From: Terriglobales bacterium
Lineage (GTDB): Bacteria; Acidobacteriota; Terriglobia; Terriglobales; Acidobacteriaceae
NCBI GenBank assembly: GCA_035764005.1
Contig: DASTZZ010000039.1
Span: 1-37,976, forward strand
Direction of reading: 5' to 3'
Length of the DNA stretch: 37,976 bases
The notes beneath the pieces were generated by a model. It was not told the DNA's origin, did not search any database, and was given only the letters and a program-made list of their open reading frames with translations. Below, one piece after another: positions 23,074 to 32,099 of this stretch (positions within the stretch are counted from its first letter, which is position 1; each line of letters opens with the position of its first letter). The position numbers and the translations under genes were made by a program.

Positions 23074-26000
23074 ATGACACTGCGTTGCAAAAGTTTTGAA
23101 AGTGCGCTCGCGAGAGTCGCGAGCGCGATCGCCAGCTTCTCTATTTTGCTGCTCCTACTTTCCTCACTGACATTTGGCCAGGGAATTACGACAGGTTCGA
23201 TTTCCGGCAGTGTGCAGGATCCACAGCAACAGGTGATTCCGAATGCCGCGGTGACCGCGGTCCAGATTGGGACTAATACGGCATTTACGGGAAGGACAAA
23301 CTCTGTAGGTGCCTTCGAGATTCGCGGCCTGCCGGTAGGCACCTACAACGTGACCATTGAAGCTTCAGGATTCAGCAAGACGCAAATCAACAATGTCGCG
23401 ACCAACGCCGGACGAGCAACTTCGGTTGGTCTGCAAACTTTGGGAGTAGCCTCCACGCAGGAGTCTGTCACAGTCGAAGCGAGTGCGCCGATTCTGCAAA
23501 CCGATACGATGCAGATTGGCGAAAGCTTTCAGACCAAAAAGCTGGCCGACCTTCCGGTTGGCAATGGCCTCGATATTGTGACCTTGTTCACCCCGGGCGT
23601 AGCTCCCGCCGGCGATTCCGGATTCAGCAATCAAGGAGGTGCGCAGTTCGGCACTAACGGTCAACGCGCTCGCAATAACAATTTCCAGCTCGACGGGCAG
23701 AGCAACAACGACACCTCAATCGGCGGCCCGCTGATCTTTTTCGGGAATCAGGACGCAGTTGCGGAAATCCAGGTTCTGACGAACTACAGCGCGGAGTACG
23801 GACGCAACACCGGAACGGTAGTGAATTATATTACCAAATCGGGAACCAACAATTTCCATGGATCGGCCTATGAGATTTACAACGGCAATTGGCTCGACTC
23901 ACTAGCCAATCAGGACAAGTCACCACTGTTCGGCGTTTGTCCGAAGGGCGTTGCGGAAGGCAGCGCCACCGACTTCACACCATCCTGCACAAAAGCTGTA
24001 GTCCCGCGAAACGTTGATAACCGCTATGGGGGCACGATCGGTGGGCCAATCGTCAAAGATAAGCTCTGGTTCTTTGGATCAGCAAATATCGAGCCAATTC
24101 GCACCGGACCGACGCTTGCTTCCTCAGGCGGTAAGCTCACGCCCACGGCGAACGGTCTTGCGCAATTGGCTGCAGCGTTCCCCAACAACGCCGCGGTTGC
24201 TGCCCTAAAGGCAGTTGGGCCCCTCGCGGTCACGAAAGGCACCCTCACTGTTGGAGCGCCACAGACCCAGTTCGTGGATGGCGTTCCGATTGAGTTCGCG
24301 ACCGTTACCCGCAACGTCGATGCGATCTCCAACGATTACGAGGGAACGGGACGCCTCGATTATCAGCTTTCCCAAAATGACAAGATCTTTGGCCGCTATA
24401 TCTACCAGAAGCAGTTATTCACGAACGTAGCGACTACCAACCTCGCCGGAGTGGCGGCGGGACAGTTTGTCGATATTCCTGCCCAGACGTATCAGATCGG
24501 CGCGGATTGGGCGCATACTTTTTCGCCGACGCTCATCAACCAGGCGCGGTTCAGCTACAACAATACGACCGTCGGATTCGAGAACGGCGGATTCCCAGAT
24601 TGCAACCGAGGCAACTTCACCAAGTGCCCGACCCAGGTCACTTTCAGCGATAACACGCTCGGATTCGGCGAGCCTACCGGCTTTCCCCAGGGCCGAGATG
24701 TAATCGATTATCAAGTCCAGGACAACGCGACGAAACAAATCGGAACGCACGCGATCAAGTTCGGAGGAGAATTCGCGCGGCAGAATCAGCCGAACTTCTT
24801 CCTGCCGAACTCAGCCGGCGTGTTTACCTTCTCCTGCTTGGCGAGCTGCAAGTCGGGCCAGCAGAGCGACTTCATCAGCAACACTGCCTCCTCGTTCCTC
24901 TTTGCGGATGGTCCTCCAAGCGAAACCTTCCTGGAGAACGATGGCGCCTTTTATCTTCAGGATGACTGGAAGCTGCGCAGCAATCTGACGCTCACGCTGG
25001 GTCTGCGTTATGAGATCGCTTCGCAGGCGATCAATGTGCTGCATGACATTACTGTGCAGCGCGAGACCAATCCCTCGACCGCCTTCTGGAACCAGAGCCT
25101 TCCACTTTCACGTAGAACGCTTCCGGCGATTCCGATCGCATCGAAAAACTTTGCGCCAGTTCTGGGCTTTGCCTATTCGCCGAGCGGCGGCTGGTTCGGA
25201 AACAATGCTACCGTCATTCGCGGGGGATTCAGAATTGCCTATGATCCTGAGTTCTATAACCTCTTTACGAATGTTGCCGGCGGCGCTCCATTTATTAATC
25301 TTGGCCAGGTGACCAATTGCCCGAACTGCTTGCCCGCTTCGGGAAATGGCGCCGATGTTCGCTCTGCTGACCTTGGCCTGATCGCCCGCGGCGTTGATCC
25401 GGGAACACGCAAGCAAACGATCGTCGCACCCAATCTTCACAATCCCTACGCCGAGCAGTGGAATTTTGGCGTTCAACGGCAGTTTGGATCCAGGATCGTG
25501 GGCGAAGCTCGCTATGTGGGCAATCACGGCGTCGGCTTGTTCCAGGACCTCGATGTAAATCCCGCTCTTGGTCCGCTCATCGCCGCAGGATACTCGAACG
25601 TAATTCCCTCAGGACTGACGCCCTGCACTACGGCCGGCACTCCAGGGTTTGCTGTGGGATACGCGAACTGCGATCGCACACGTATCCTTTCGCGTGCCAA
25701 TGTGGGAATGTCTTACTACAACGGCCTGCAGACACGCCTGGACGTGCAGGGATGGCAAGGCATCACCGCCGGTGCGACCTACACGTACAGCCACACCATT
25801 GATACCTCAAGTGAGGTGTTCAACAGTCTGGGCGGCGGCAGCACCCTGGCTTATCCGCAGAACCCGTTCAATGTGACGGCAGCCGAGCGCGCGAACAGCG
25901 GGATCGATTATCCGCACATTGCGACCGTGTACTTGTTGTATGAGCTGCCGTTCTTCTCCGATCAGCATGGCATTCTCGGGCATCTGCTGGGAGGTTGGGA

Positions 26001-26619
26001 GATCAATCCGGCCTATCGCTACACCAGCGGACAGCCGTATACGCCGGTGGAGACGCCGGGAAGCAGTCTGGCGACGAGCCCAGCTACAAGCGCTATCTCC
26101 GCCACACTCTGTGATCCAACTGGAGCCTTTAGTACTCAGGTTTCAAACTGCCGTCCAATCGTGAGCAATCCGAACGCGCCTGTGGACACGGTCGGAGCCT
26201 ACACCGACGGCTTGCAACTGGTGAACTACTACACCGGCGCGCCTATCAGCAACAGCGCTGTTCATTGGATCATTAACGATGTGAATGCAGCCACAGTGCT
26301 GGGTACGCCGTTCGGAGGCAGTGGACGCAACAGCGTACGCGGCGACACCATCAGCCAGTTGAATCTTTCGGTGCTTAAGAACTTTAAGCTTTCGGAAAGA
26401 TTCACGATGCAACTCCGCGGCGTGGCCTACAACGTGATGAATCGCCAATACCGAGGTGTTCCCGATCCCGTCATCGATGATGGCAACTTCGCAGATGCGC
26501 AGGGCTCATTCGGCAACACGTTCTTCAATAGCAACGGCGGCAACCCGCCTCAGGCCAATTCGGTCTTCTCCGGCATCGATCGACGGAGAATCGAAGTGGG
26601 CGCGAAAATTATTTTCTAG
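23074..26619 (+). CDS. Oar-like TonB-dependent outer-membrane receptor
   Basis: A 1181-residue outer-membrane protein. The ATG at 23074 is chosen because AGGAGAAG lies upstream at the right spacing and it opens a signal peptide (MTLRCKSFE, then a Leu/Ser-rich core ending TFGQ). Residues about 35-125 form a carboxypeptidase-regulatory-like domain (GSISGSVQDPQQQVIPNAAV, GLPVGTYNVTIEASGF). The TonB plug follows, with NNNFQLDGQSNNDTSIGG and EYGRNTGTVVNYITKSGTNNFHGSAYE, which are diagnostic of the Oar group. The remaining part, about 850 residues, is the 22-strand barrel with alternating aromatic strands, ending in Phe (VGAKIIF). Substrate unknown; members of this expanded family in Acidobacteria are thought to import or bind glycans and other large ligands. 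It is followed by a clear terminator, so it is transcribed alone. Confidence 0.94.
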   Translation: MTLRCKSFESALARVASAIASFSILLLLLSSLTFGQGITTGSISGSVQDPQQQVIPNAAVTAVQIGTNTAFTGRTNSVGAFEIRGLPVGTYNVTIEASGFSKTQINNVATNAGRATSVGLQTLGVASTQESVTVEASAPILQTDTMQIGESFQTKKLADLPVGNGLDIVTLFTPGVAPAGDSGFSNQGGAQFGTNGQRARNNNFQLDGQSNNDTSIGGPLIFFGNQDAVAEIQVLTNYSAEYGRNTGTVVNYITKSGTNNFHGSAYEIYNGNWLDSLANQDKSPLFGVCPKGVAEGSATDFTPSCTKAVVPRNVDNRYGGTIGGPIVKDKLWFFGSANIEPIRTGPTLASSGGKLTPTANGLAQLAAAFPNNAAVAALKAVGPLAVTKGTLTVGAPQTQFVDGVPIEFATVTRNVDAISNDYEGTGRLDYQLSQNDKIFGRYIYQKQLFTNVATTNLAGVAAGQFVDIPAQTYQIGADWAHTFSPTLINQARFSYNNTTVGFENGGFPDCNRGNFTKCPTQVTFSDNTLGFGEPTGFPQGRDVIDYQVQDNATKQIGTHAIKFGGEFARQNQPNFFLPNSAGVFTFSCLASCKSGQQSDFISNTASSFLFADGPPSETFLENDGAFYLQDDWKLRSNLTLTLGLRYEIASQAINVLHDITVQRETNPSTAFWNQSLPLSRRTLPAIPIASKNFAPVLGFAYSPSGGWFGNNATVIRGGFRIAYDPEFYNLFTNVAGGAPFINLGQVTNCPNCLPASGNGADVRSADLGLIARGVDPGTRKQTIVAPNLHNPYAEQWNFGVQRQFGSRIVGEARYVGNHGVGLFQDLDVNPALGPLIAAGYSNVIPSGLTPCTTAGTPGFAVGYANCDRTRILSRANVGMSYYNGLQTRLDVQGWQGITAGATYTYSHTIDTSSEVFNSLGGGSTLAYPQNPFNVTAAERANSGIDYPHIATVYLLYELPFFSDQHGILGHLLGGWEINPAYRYTSGQPYTPVETPGSSLATSPATSAISATLCDPTGAFSTQVSNCRPIVSNPNAPVDTVGAYTDGLQLVNYYTGAPISNSAVHWIINDVNAATVLGTPFGGSGRNSVRGDTISQLNLSVLKNFKLSERFTMQLRGVAYNVMNRQYRGVPDPVIDDGNFADAQGSFGNTFFNSNGGNPPQANSVFSGIDRRRIEVGAKIIF

Positions 26620-26638
26620 CCTCGCAGAAGTAATCACC

Positions 26639-26671
26639 AGGCGGTGGGAGATTTCCCACCGCCTCGTTTTT
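26639..26671 (+). terminator. Intrinsic terminator of the TonB-dependent receptor
   Basis: AGGCGGTGGG (26639-26648) pairs perfectly over 10 bp with CCCACCGCCT (26655-26664) around a 6-nt loop, then CGTTTTT. It is 19 bp past the stop of the receptor gene. Confidence 0.93.
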
Positions 26672-27044
26672 CGTGGACCGGCTGAACGCTGCTCTTGGGG
26701 GCTGCCCAATTCTGGACAGCAAGAATTCGCCTGCGAACACTAGCCCGCCGCGGAATGCTCTCAATCAGTCGTGATTCCGCCTGGCAGTTCTTGCCGGATT
26801 CTGATGGTTGTCGTCCAAGTCTGCCGGCGCCCAAACCCGAAAAAGACAACAATCGACCGTAGTACCTAAAATGCGACGATTCGTCCCTGCATAGGGACAA
26901 AATCGAACTTTCGTCGTCCAAAATGCGAACAGTCGGTTAGTACGGGCGCGATACGTGCAACTAAACGAAATCAATACGACCTGGTAAGAGCCGGGCGCGG
27001 AGGCTGCTGTGGGACTGTCAACTACTTCGGAGGGGCATATCAAT
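26672..27044. other. Intergenic region with direct repeats before the LytTR gene
   Basis: No gene is supported in these 373 bp. CTAAAATGCGA (26866-26876) and CCAAAATGCGA (26918-26928) are direct repeats 52 bp apart, near five helical turns. Related bits (CGTAGTAC and GTTAGTAC) flank them. This could be a regulatory region, possibly autoregulatory for the LytTR gene. GGAGGGG (27029-27035) is the ribosome binding site for the ATG at 27045. Confidence 0.45.
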
Positions 27045-27821
27045 ATGGTGATTGCTCCAAGGATGCGGGCAATAATCGCCGACGATGAACCGCTTTCACG
27101 CGAAAAACTGCGCATGCTGCTCGATCACGAGCAGGAAGTGCAGATCGTGGCTGAATGTAGTGGCCTCGAGGACACACTGCACGCGGTCCGCACACAACGG
27201 CCCGACGTTCTGCTCCTCGATATCGAAATGGAAGGCGGTACCGGTTTCGATGTTCTGCGCGATCTGCCTGCGAATGAGCGCCCCATCGTGATTTTTACTA
27301 CAGCCTACGACAGCTATGCTCTGCAAGCCTTCGACGAGCACGCGCTGGATTATCTGCTGAAGCCTTTCGATCAGGAGCGTTTGCACCGCGCACTGGAACG
27401 CGCGCGCAACGAGATGAGCAAGTCCGCAAAGGGCGCAGTGAATGAAAATCTCGCGAACCTGCTGAATGCGGCGCGACGGCCCCCGGAGAACCGGCTCATT
27501 ATCAAGTCAGGTGGCAGAGTCGTGTTTATCCAGATCGACGAAATCGATTGGATCGAGGCGGCAGCAAACTATGTCCGCCTGCACGTTGCCGGAAAGAATG
27601 CTTATCTGTTTCGTGAATCGATCGGCAGAATGGCCGACAAGCTCGATCCGTCGCAGTTCATCCGCATTCACCGCTCCTTCATCGTGAACGTCAGCAAGAT
27701 TAAAGAACTGCAGCCATGCAATAACGGCGAGTTCATGGTCTCGCTGCGAAACGGGAAAGAACTCCCCTGCAGCCGCTTCTACCGCCACGCGCTGGAGTCG
27801 CTGTGGAAGGGAACCAAGTAA
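27045..27821 (+). CDS. LytTR-family response regulator
   Basis: A 258-residue DNA-binding response regulator. Start 27045 is chosen because GGAGGGG (27029-27035) lies 9 nt upstream; a GTG at 27009 is in frame without such a signal. The receiver domain begins MRAIIADDEPLSREKLRMLL; phosphoacceptor Asp59 sits in LLLDIEMEGGTGFDVL, with the conserved Thr in FTTAYDSYALQAF and Lys in LLKPFD. A linker helix (RALERARNEMSKSAKG) leads to the LytTR DNA-binding domain (NRLIIKSGGRVVFIQIDEIDWIEAAANYVRLH, FIRIHRSFIVNVSKIKEL). It would control genes through imperfect direct repeats spaced by about two helical turns. No kinase gene is adjacent; the LytS-type kinase at 32510 is the natural candidate partner. 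Confidence 0.94.
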   Translation: MVIAPRMRAIIADDEPLSREKLRMLLDHEQEVQIVAECSGLEDTLHAVRTQRPDVLLLDIEMEGGTGFDVLRDLPANERPIVIFTTAYDSYALQAFDEHALDYLLKPFDQERLHRALERARNEMSKSAKGAVNENLANLLNAARRPPENRLIIKSGGRVVFIQIDEIDWIEAAANYVRLHVAGKNAYLFRESIGRMADKLDPSQFIRIHRSFIVNVSKIKELQPCNNGEFMVSLRNGKELPCSRFYRHALESLWKGTK

Positions 27822-27827
27822 AAGCCT

Positions 27828-27910
27828 GTTCACCACGGAGCCACAGAGACACGGAGAATTCTCCTGCTTGTCATTCCGAACGCCTGATTTGGCGGAGGAA
27901 TCCCTATGGA
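27828..27910 (+). repeat. Dispersed CACGGAG and TGTCATTCC repeat copies
   Basis: TTCACCACGGAGCCACAGAG at about 27829-27848 continues with ACACGGAG and is one more copy of the CACGGAG family. It is followed by TGTCATTCCGAACGCC (about 27870-27885) and GGAGGAATCCCTATG, a second family often seen in acidobacterial genomes. They fill the convergent gap between the LytTR gene and tsaE; no terminator hairpin was seen there. Confidence 0.65.
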
Positions 27911-28050
27911 GCCTACGAGCTTTCCAGTGCGTGAACGTTGAGTTGCCGTTCCTCTATCCAGCATTGACGAGATCCCAGGGCTTCTTTACGGTAAAAAGCA
28001 CCGGTTCGGACCGATAAAGAGTTGCTCCATGCCTCTCTGGTGAAAAACCA

Positions 28051-28488
28051 CTATGAAATGCGAAGGCTCACGCATCGCTGTGTTTCACCGAGAACCTCAA
28101 TCGCGACCTCACCATCGCTCTGGCTTTGAATCTCTCCGAATTTCTCTCCCCATTCGACGAGCAAAATCGCACCGGGTTCTGATCGCAGATCGTCGATGGC
28201 GAGGGCCATCAACTCGCGGCTTGTATCGATTCGGTACAGATCGATGTGGAAGAGAGTTACATCTGGACCGCGATACTCATGTACTAAGTTGAATGTAGGG
28301 CTAGTGACGTTCTCCTCCGGCGCAGCGCGAAAACCTTCAGCGATGCCTTTGACGAGCGTAGTTTTGCCGGCGCCGAGATTGCCGCGAAGAACGACAAGCT
28401 GACCCGCATGCAAGGACGCGCTGAGTTCTCGACCGGCAGAAATTGTTTCCTCGGCTGAGTTGGTAATGAATTCGCGCGCAACCTTCAC
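28051..28488 (-). CDS. tsaE: tRNA threonylcarbamoyladenosine ATPase TsaE
   Basis: A P-loop ATPase that works with TsaB and TsaD to place threonylcarbamoyl on A37 of ANN-decoding tRNAs. I start it at the GTG at 28488, which overlaps the stop codon of nnr (GTGA) and gives 145 residues, the usual length. An ATG at 28617 is in frame but its sequence only repeats the opposite frame of nnr. Walker A is GNLGAGKTTLVKGIA, the family block TSPTFNLVHEY follows, then FHIDLYRI (Asp for Mg) and LVEWGEKF. The 4-bp overlap suggests translational coupling with the NAD(P)HX repair enzyme, an arrangement known in several bacteria. Confidence 0.93.
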   Translation of the reverse strand: MKVAREFITNSAEETISAGRELSASLHAGQLVVLRGNLGAGKTTLVKGIAEGFRAAPEENVTSPTFNLVHEYRGPDVTLFHIDLYRIDTSRELMALAIDDLRSEPGAILLVEWGEKFGEIQSQSDGEVAIEVLGETQRCVSLRIS

Positions 28489-30059
28489 CTGCGCTGCGCT
28501 CCGCCCTGAATCCACGTGAACTCGTCGTACTGCTGAATAAGGCGAAACGCCTGCGGGAACGCTGCGATTACGTCTGTCGCCAGCATCGTGCGTTCCGTTT
28601 GCGCCGTCAGCGCGCAATCGGCGGCCAAGCCATGCAGATAGACAGCAGCGCGAACCGCGTCGGAAATTTGTTGAGGATACTGCGCGATCATTCCCGCGAT
28701 CATGCCTGTCAACACATCGCCGCTGCCGCCCTTTGCCAATCCAGGATTGCCCGTGGTGTTTACCCAGATGCGTCCGTTAGGATCTGCGATCAGCGTTCGC
28801 CATCCCTTCAGCACGAGAACGACTTTCGCCCGAGTGGCAAACGCACGCGCTATTCCGATACGATCTGCTTCGATTTCCGGAACAGATTTGCAGAGCATCC
28901 TGGCCATCTCGCCAGGATGAGGTGTAAGCACCAACGGGCGGGTCGCGCCATCCAGCAATTTCAGATTCGTTCCCTGGAAAGCATTCAGGCCATCTGCATC
29001 GAGGACGAGCGGGAGTTCGCATCGCTCGGTGAAGCGGTGAATTGCGGCCTCAGTATCATGGTCGCGTCCCATTCCCGGGCCGAGCGCTACCACGTTTTTG
29101 CCGTGGACGAGAGAGCTATAATCCGGGTCCTCGAACGCACGCTTCGCCACGCCGACGGCGTTATCTTCCAAGGGCTCTGTCATCAGCTCGGGAATGAAGC
29201 TTGCAATGATGGGAAGGAGCCTTTCCGGAACAGCGCACGTTACTAAACCCGCGCCAACCCGAAGCGCAGCAAGTGAGGCCATCACCGGTGCGCCGGTCTT
29301 CCCAAGCGATCCGCCGATCACCAGCACATGGCCGTATAAGCCCTTATTGGAATTCAGGCGGCGTACCTCAGTGAGAAGCGGCGACGGATCATTCCATTCG
29401 ATTCCCAAACCGGAGTGAATGATTTCGGATGGCGATCCTATATCGGCAACCACAATCGGTCCCGAGGTTAGCGTCGAGAACACGATTCCCGGCTTAGGCG
29501 CGGTGAATGTCACGATCGCATTGCTGCGGCAGGCGCCGTGTTGTTCCAGAGCAAGCGAATTTGAATCGATGCCCGAGGGTACGTCGACGGAAACTACCGG
29601 TGCACGCGCTGAGTTGATAATGGCGACCACTTTGGCAGCCAGTTCGGGAAGCGGAGGACGGAACCCAGTACCGAAAATCGCCTCGACGATCACATCGGCT
29701 TTGTCACACAAGTCAGAAAGCGCGTCTGCCTCTTGCAGTCGATGGATACAAGCCGGGGGCGACGGCAAACGCTTGAGCATCTGTTCCGCGTCGCCTTTTA
29801 CTTCCTGCGGAGCCGACAGCAGCACGGTCGCGACCGCCCGGCCCGCTTCCTGCATCTTGCGCGCAGCTACAAAGCCATCGCCGCCGTTGTTTCCTTTACC
29901 GCAAATCACAAGAACGCGCTTTGACTCGGGATATTGGCGAAGAACGAAGCGGGCGACCGCCGTTCCCGCATTCTCCATCAGCGTGAGCGAGGGCACGTGG
30001 TGCTTCTCGGTTGTGAGGCGGTCGATTTCCCGCATCTCTGCGGAGGTGACGATCTTCAT
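28485..30059 (-). CDS. nnr: Bifunctional NAD(P)HX epimerase/dehydratase
   Basis: A 524-residue metabolite-repair enzyme that restores damaged hydrated NAD(P)H: the N-terminal YjeF_N domain epimerises the R and S forms, and the C-terminal ribokinase-like domain dehydrates the S form with ADP or ATP. The epimerase has CGKGNNGGDGFVAAR (phosphate-binding loop) and VDVPSGID; the dehydratase has KGLYGHVLVIGGSLGKTGAP, LDADGLNAF, LTPHPGEMARML and the anion-hole block NPGLAKGGSGDVLTGMIAG. The N-terminus MKIVTSAEMREIDRLT is standard. It is divergent from dnaG by 179 bp, where both promoters must lie, and runs into tsaE with a 4-bp overlap. Confidence 0.95.
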   Translation of the reverse strand: MKIVTSAEMREIDRLTTEKHHVPSLTLMENAGTAVARFVLRQYPESKRVLVICGKGNNGGDGFVAARKMQEAGRAVATVLLSAPQEVKGDAEQMLKRLPSPPACIHRLQEADALSDLCDKADVIVEAIFGTGFRPPLPELAAKVVAIINSARAPVVSVDVPSGIDSNSLALEQHGACRSNAIVTFTAPKPGIVFSTLTSGPIVVADIGSPSEIIHSGLGIEWNDPSPLLTEVRRLNSNKGLYGHVLVIGGSLGKTGAPVMASLAALRVGAGLVTCAVPERLLPIIASFIPELMTEPLEDNAVGVAKRAFEDPDYSSLVHGKNVVALGPGMGRDHDTEAAIHRFTERCELPLVLDADGLNAFQGTNLKLLDGATRPLVLTPHPGEMARMLCKSVPEIEADRIGIARAFATRAKVVLVLKGWRTLIADPNGRIWVNTTGNPGLAKGGSGDVLTGMIAGMIAQYPQQISDAVRAAVYLHGLAADCALTAQTERTMLATDVIAAFPQAFRLIQQYDEFTWIQGGAQRR

Positions 30060-30238
30060 GCGGCTGCAGACGTGGCAAACTTCGGCGTTCGCGCCAAGCT
30101 CGGATTCTAGCGGAATGAAGAGGTTAAATCAGCGAGTCGCGGTTTCAGCGCTCTTTTCCACAAACGTTCTCGGCAATCCAGATTGACATGCCGGAGATGA
30201 GCTGTCGTAATCGATAGGAACAGTCCAATCATTCTGCA

Positions 30239-32050
30239 GTGTCCACGCCTCTCAACTTCGCTCAGGATCTCAAGCAGCAGACGGATATTGTCCGCATTAT
30301 CGGCGATTATGTTCAGCTCAAGAAGGCCGGTGCGCAGAACTTCACCGGGTTGTGCCCTTTCCACAAGGAAAAATCGCCATCGTTCTCCGTCCACGCGACG
30401 CGGCAGTTCTACCACTGTTTTGGTTGTTCCGCCTCAGGCGACGTCTTCAGCTTCATTCAACAAATTGAAAACATCAGCTTTCCCGAAGCAATACGGCGGG
30501 TGGCGGAAAAAATGGGAGTGGCGGTGCCGCGACAGGCCTACTCCGGCCCTGGCGAGGCCGCCGATGCCAAGCAGCGCGGCATTCTGCTCGACCTGCACGA
30601 GAAAGCCTGCGCCTTCTTTGAAGAGTATCTTCGCCGCCCGGAAGGCGCGCGGGCCCGTGAGTATCTGGCCGGCCGCGGGCTCAGTGAAGATACGATTCGC
30701 CGCTTCCGCATTGGGTTCGCTCCCGATTCGGGATTCCTGCTGCGCGATCGGCTGCGCGGCTCGGCAGATGAAGAAATGCTGCGACTCTCTGGATTGATGT
30801 CGTGGAAGCAAGAAGACACGGCATCGGGTGATCGGGCCATCGGGTCATCGGGTGAAGTAAGAAGCGATATTTCCCCTTCCGCTCTTTATTCCAAGTTTCG
30901 CAATCGCGTCATGTTCCCGATTTGCAACGAGCAGGGGAAGATCATAGCCTTCACCGGCCGCATTTTGGAAGCTACGGAAAAATCCGGCCCGAAGTACCTC
31001 AATTCTCCGGAAACCCCCATCTATTCCAAGGGCAGAGTGCTCTTCAACCTCGATAAGGCGAAGGAAGCGATCCGCCATCTTGGCTATGCCATTCTGGTGG
31101 AAGGAAACGTCGATTGCATTTCGGTATTCATGGCCGGCTTTCAAAACGTAATTGCCACTTCGGGAACGGCGTTTACCGAAGCACAGGTGCGGCTGCTCGG
31201 GCGGTTTGCGAAACAGGTGGTCGTCAACTTCGATCCAGATACGGCCGGCGCAGCCGCCACCGAGCGTTCTCTCGCCATGCTCATCGAAGAAGACTTTGCA
31301 GTAAAAGTCATGACGCTTGATGCAGGCTTCGATCCCGATCTGTTCATTCGGCGCAAGGGAGCAAAGGCGTACGGCGAGGCGCTGATGCAGGCGCCGAAAT
31401 ACTTCCCGTACCTCATCACCCGCGCAGCGGCCACCTTCCCGGTTAAAACGCCCGAGGGCAAAGCTAAGGCAGTCAATTATCTGTTGCCTTATATCCGACG
31501 CGTTCCGCAGGCCATCATTCGCGATGAACTTGCGAACGACGTTGCGCAAAAGCTCGGCATCGATTCCGCTCTGGTCCGGCAGGAGTTGCGCCACGCGGCG
31601 ACCAATCGCGGAGTGCAATTCAAGCCTGCGCCGGAACCCCAGGTAAGCGAAGCCGAGAAGATCGTAGTGCGCCTGCTTGCGCCAGGCGCTCCCGCCGAAC
31701 TCGGCGATCTGCAAAGCGCGGTCGCCGACATCTTGATGTCGGAAAACCTGACCGACAACCTGACAACCGAATCGCTGCTGCAGCTTCTCCTGTCACCTTC
31801 TCCGGACTCTCCAATTCCTGAATCGGAACAACGCCTGCTCGCCTCCATTCTCATGCACGAGACAGACGAACTCACGCAGGAGCTCATCGAATCGGCGATT
31901 GAGGCCCTGCGTCGGCGTAGGATGGAGCGCCGCAAGCGCGAGCTCAACACCAGCATCGCCGATGCCGAGCGCAAGAATGATGTGACGGCGCTCGCAGCGC
32001 TCCTGCAGGAGAAATTGGTAATCGAGAAAACTCTGCGCGAGCAAATGTAA
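30239..32050 (+). CDS. dnaG: DNA primase
   Basis: Synthesises RNA primers at the replication fork with DnaB. The GTG start at 30239 gives 603 residues, typical for DnaG. The N-terminal zinc finger is CHC2-type: Cys39, His42, Cys60 and Cys63 (CPFH, then YHCFGCSASGD). The RNA-polymerase domain contains the TOPRIM fold, with Glu288 in VEGNVD and Asp332/Asp334 in FDPDTAG as metal ligands. The C-terminal part (about residues 430-603) is helical and should bind DnaB; the end is strongly charged (RRRRMERRKRELN). Between the N-terminal and middle parts, residues about 192-212 form an inserted segment not usual in DnaG, encoded by a 4 x 8-bp tandem repeat. The usual rpoD neighbour is missing; a LytS-type kinase follows. 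Confidence 0.95.
   Translation: MSTPLNFAQDLKQQTDIVRIIGDYVQLKKAGAQNFTGLCPFHKEKSPSFSVHATRQFYHCFGCSASGDVFSFIQQIENISFPEAIRRVAEKMGVAVPRQAYSGPGEAADAKQRGILLDLHEKACAFFEEYLRRPEGARAREYLAGRGLSEDTIRRFRIGFAPDSGFLLRDRLRGSADEEMLRLSGLMSWKQEDTASGDRAIGSSGEVRSDISPSALYSKFRNRVMFPICNEQGKIIAFTGRILEATEKSGPKYLNSPETPIYSKGRVLFNLDKAKEAIRHLGYAILVEGNVDCISVFMAGFQNVIATSGTAFTEAQVRLLGRFAKQVVVNFDPDTAGAAATERSLAMLIEEDFAVKVMTLDAGFDPDLFIRRKGAKAYGEALMQAPKYFPYLITRAAATFPVKTPEGKAKAVNYLLPYIRRVPQAIIRDELANDVAQKLGIDSALVRQELRHAATNRGVQFKPAPEPQVSEAEKIVVRLLAPGAPAELGDLQSAVADILMSENLTDNLTTESLLQLLLSPSPDSPIPESEQRLLASILMHETDELTQELIESAIEALRRRRMERRKRELNTSIADAERKNDVTALAALLQEKLVIEKTLREQM
30823..30854 (+). repeat. Tandem 8-bp repeat (x4) inside dnaG
   Basis: Four head-to-tail units of period 8 run from 30823 to 30854: ATCGGGTG, ATCGGGCC, ATCGGGTC, ATCGGGTG. 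The 32 bp are read through without a stop and give SGDRAIGSSG. The array lies just before the block KFRNRVMFPI, which is conserved in DnaG, so the repeat sits in a loop. Confidence 0.9.
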
Positions 32051-32080
32051 TCGCTCTTATTTTTAAGCGATTTGCGTTTT
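32049..32080 (+). terminator. Possible terminator overlapping the dnaG stop
   Basis: AATCGCT (32049-32055) pairs with AGCGATT (32066-32072) over 7 bp with a 10-nt loop, followed by TGCGTTTT. The stem is short, so I rate it as weak. It starts within the dnaG stop codon. Confidence 0.45.
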
Positions 32081-32099
32081 GGAGGTACCCGGCCTCTCG

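Noticed and set aside
30845-31714. Large minus-strand coding frame opposite dnaG
   Set aside because: It is antisense to the conserved TOPRIM region, has no ribosome binding site and no recognisable family; a shadow of GC-rich codon use.
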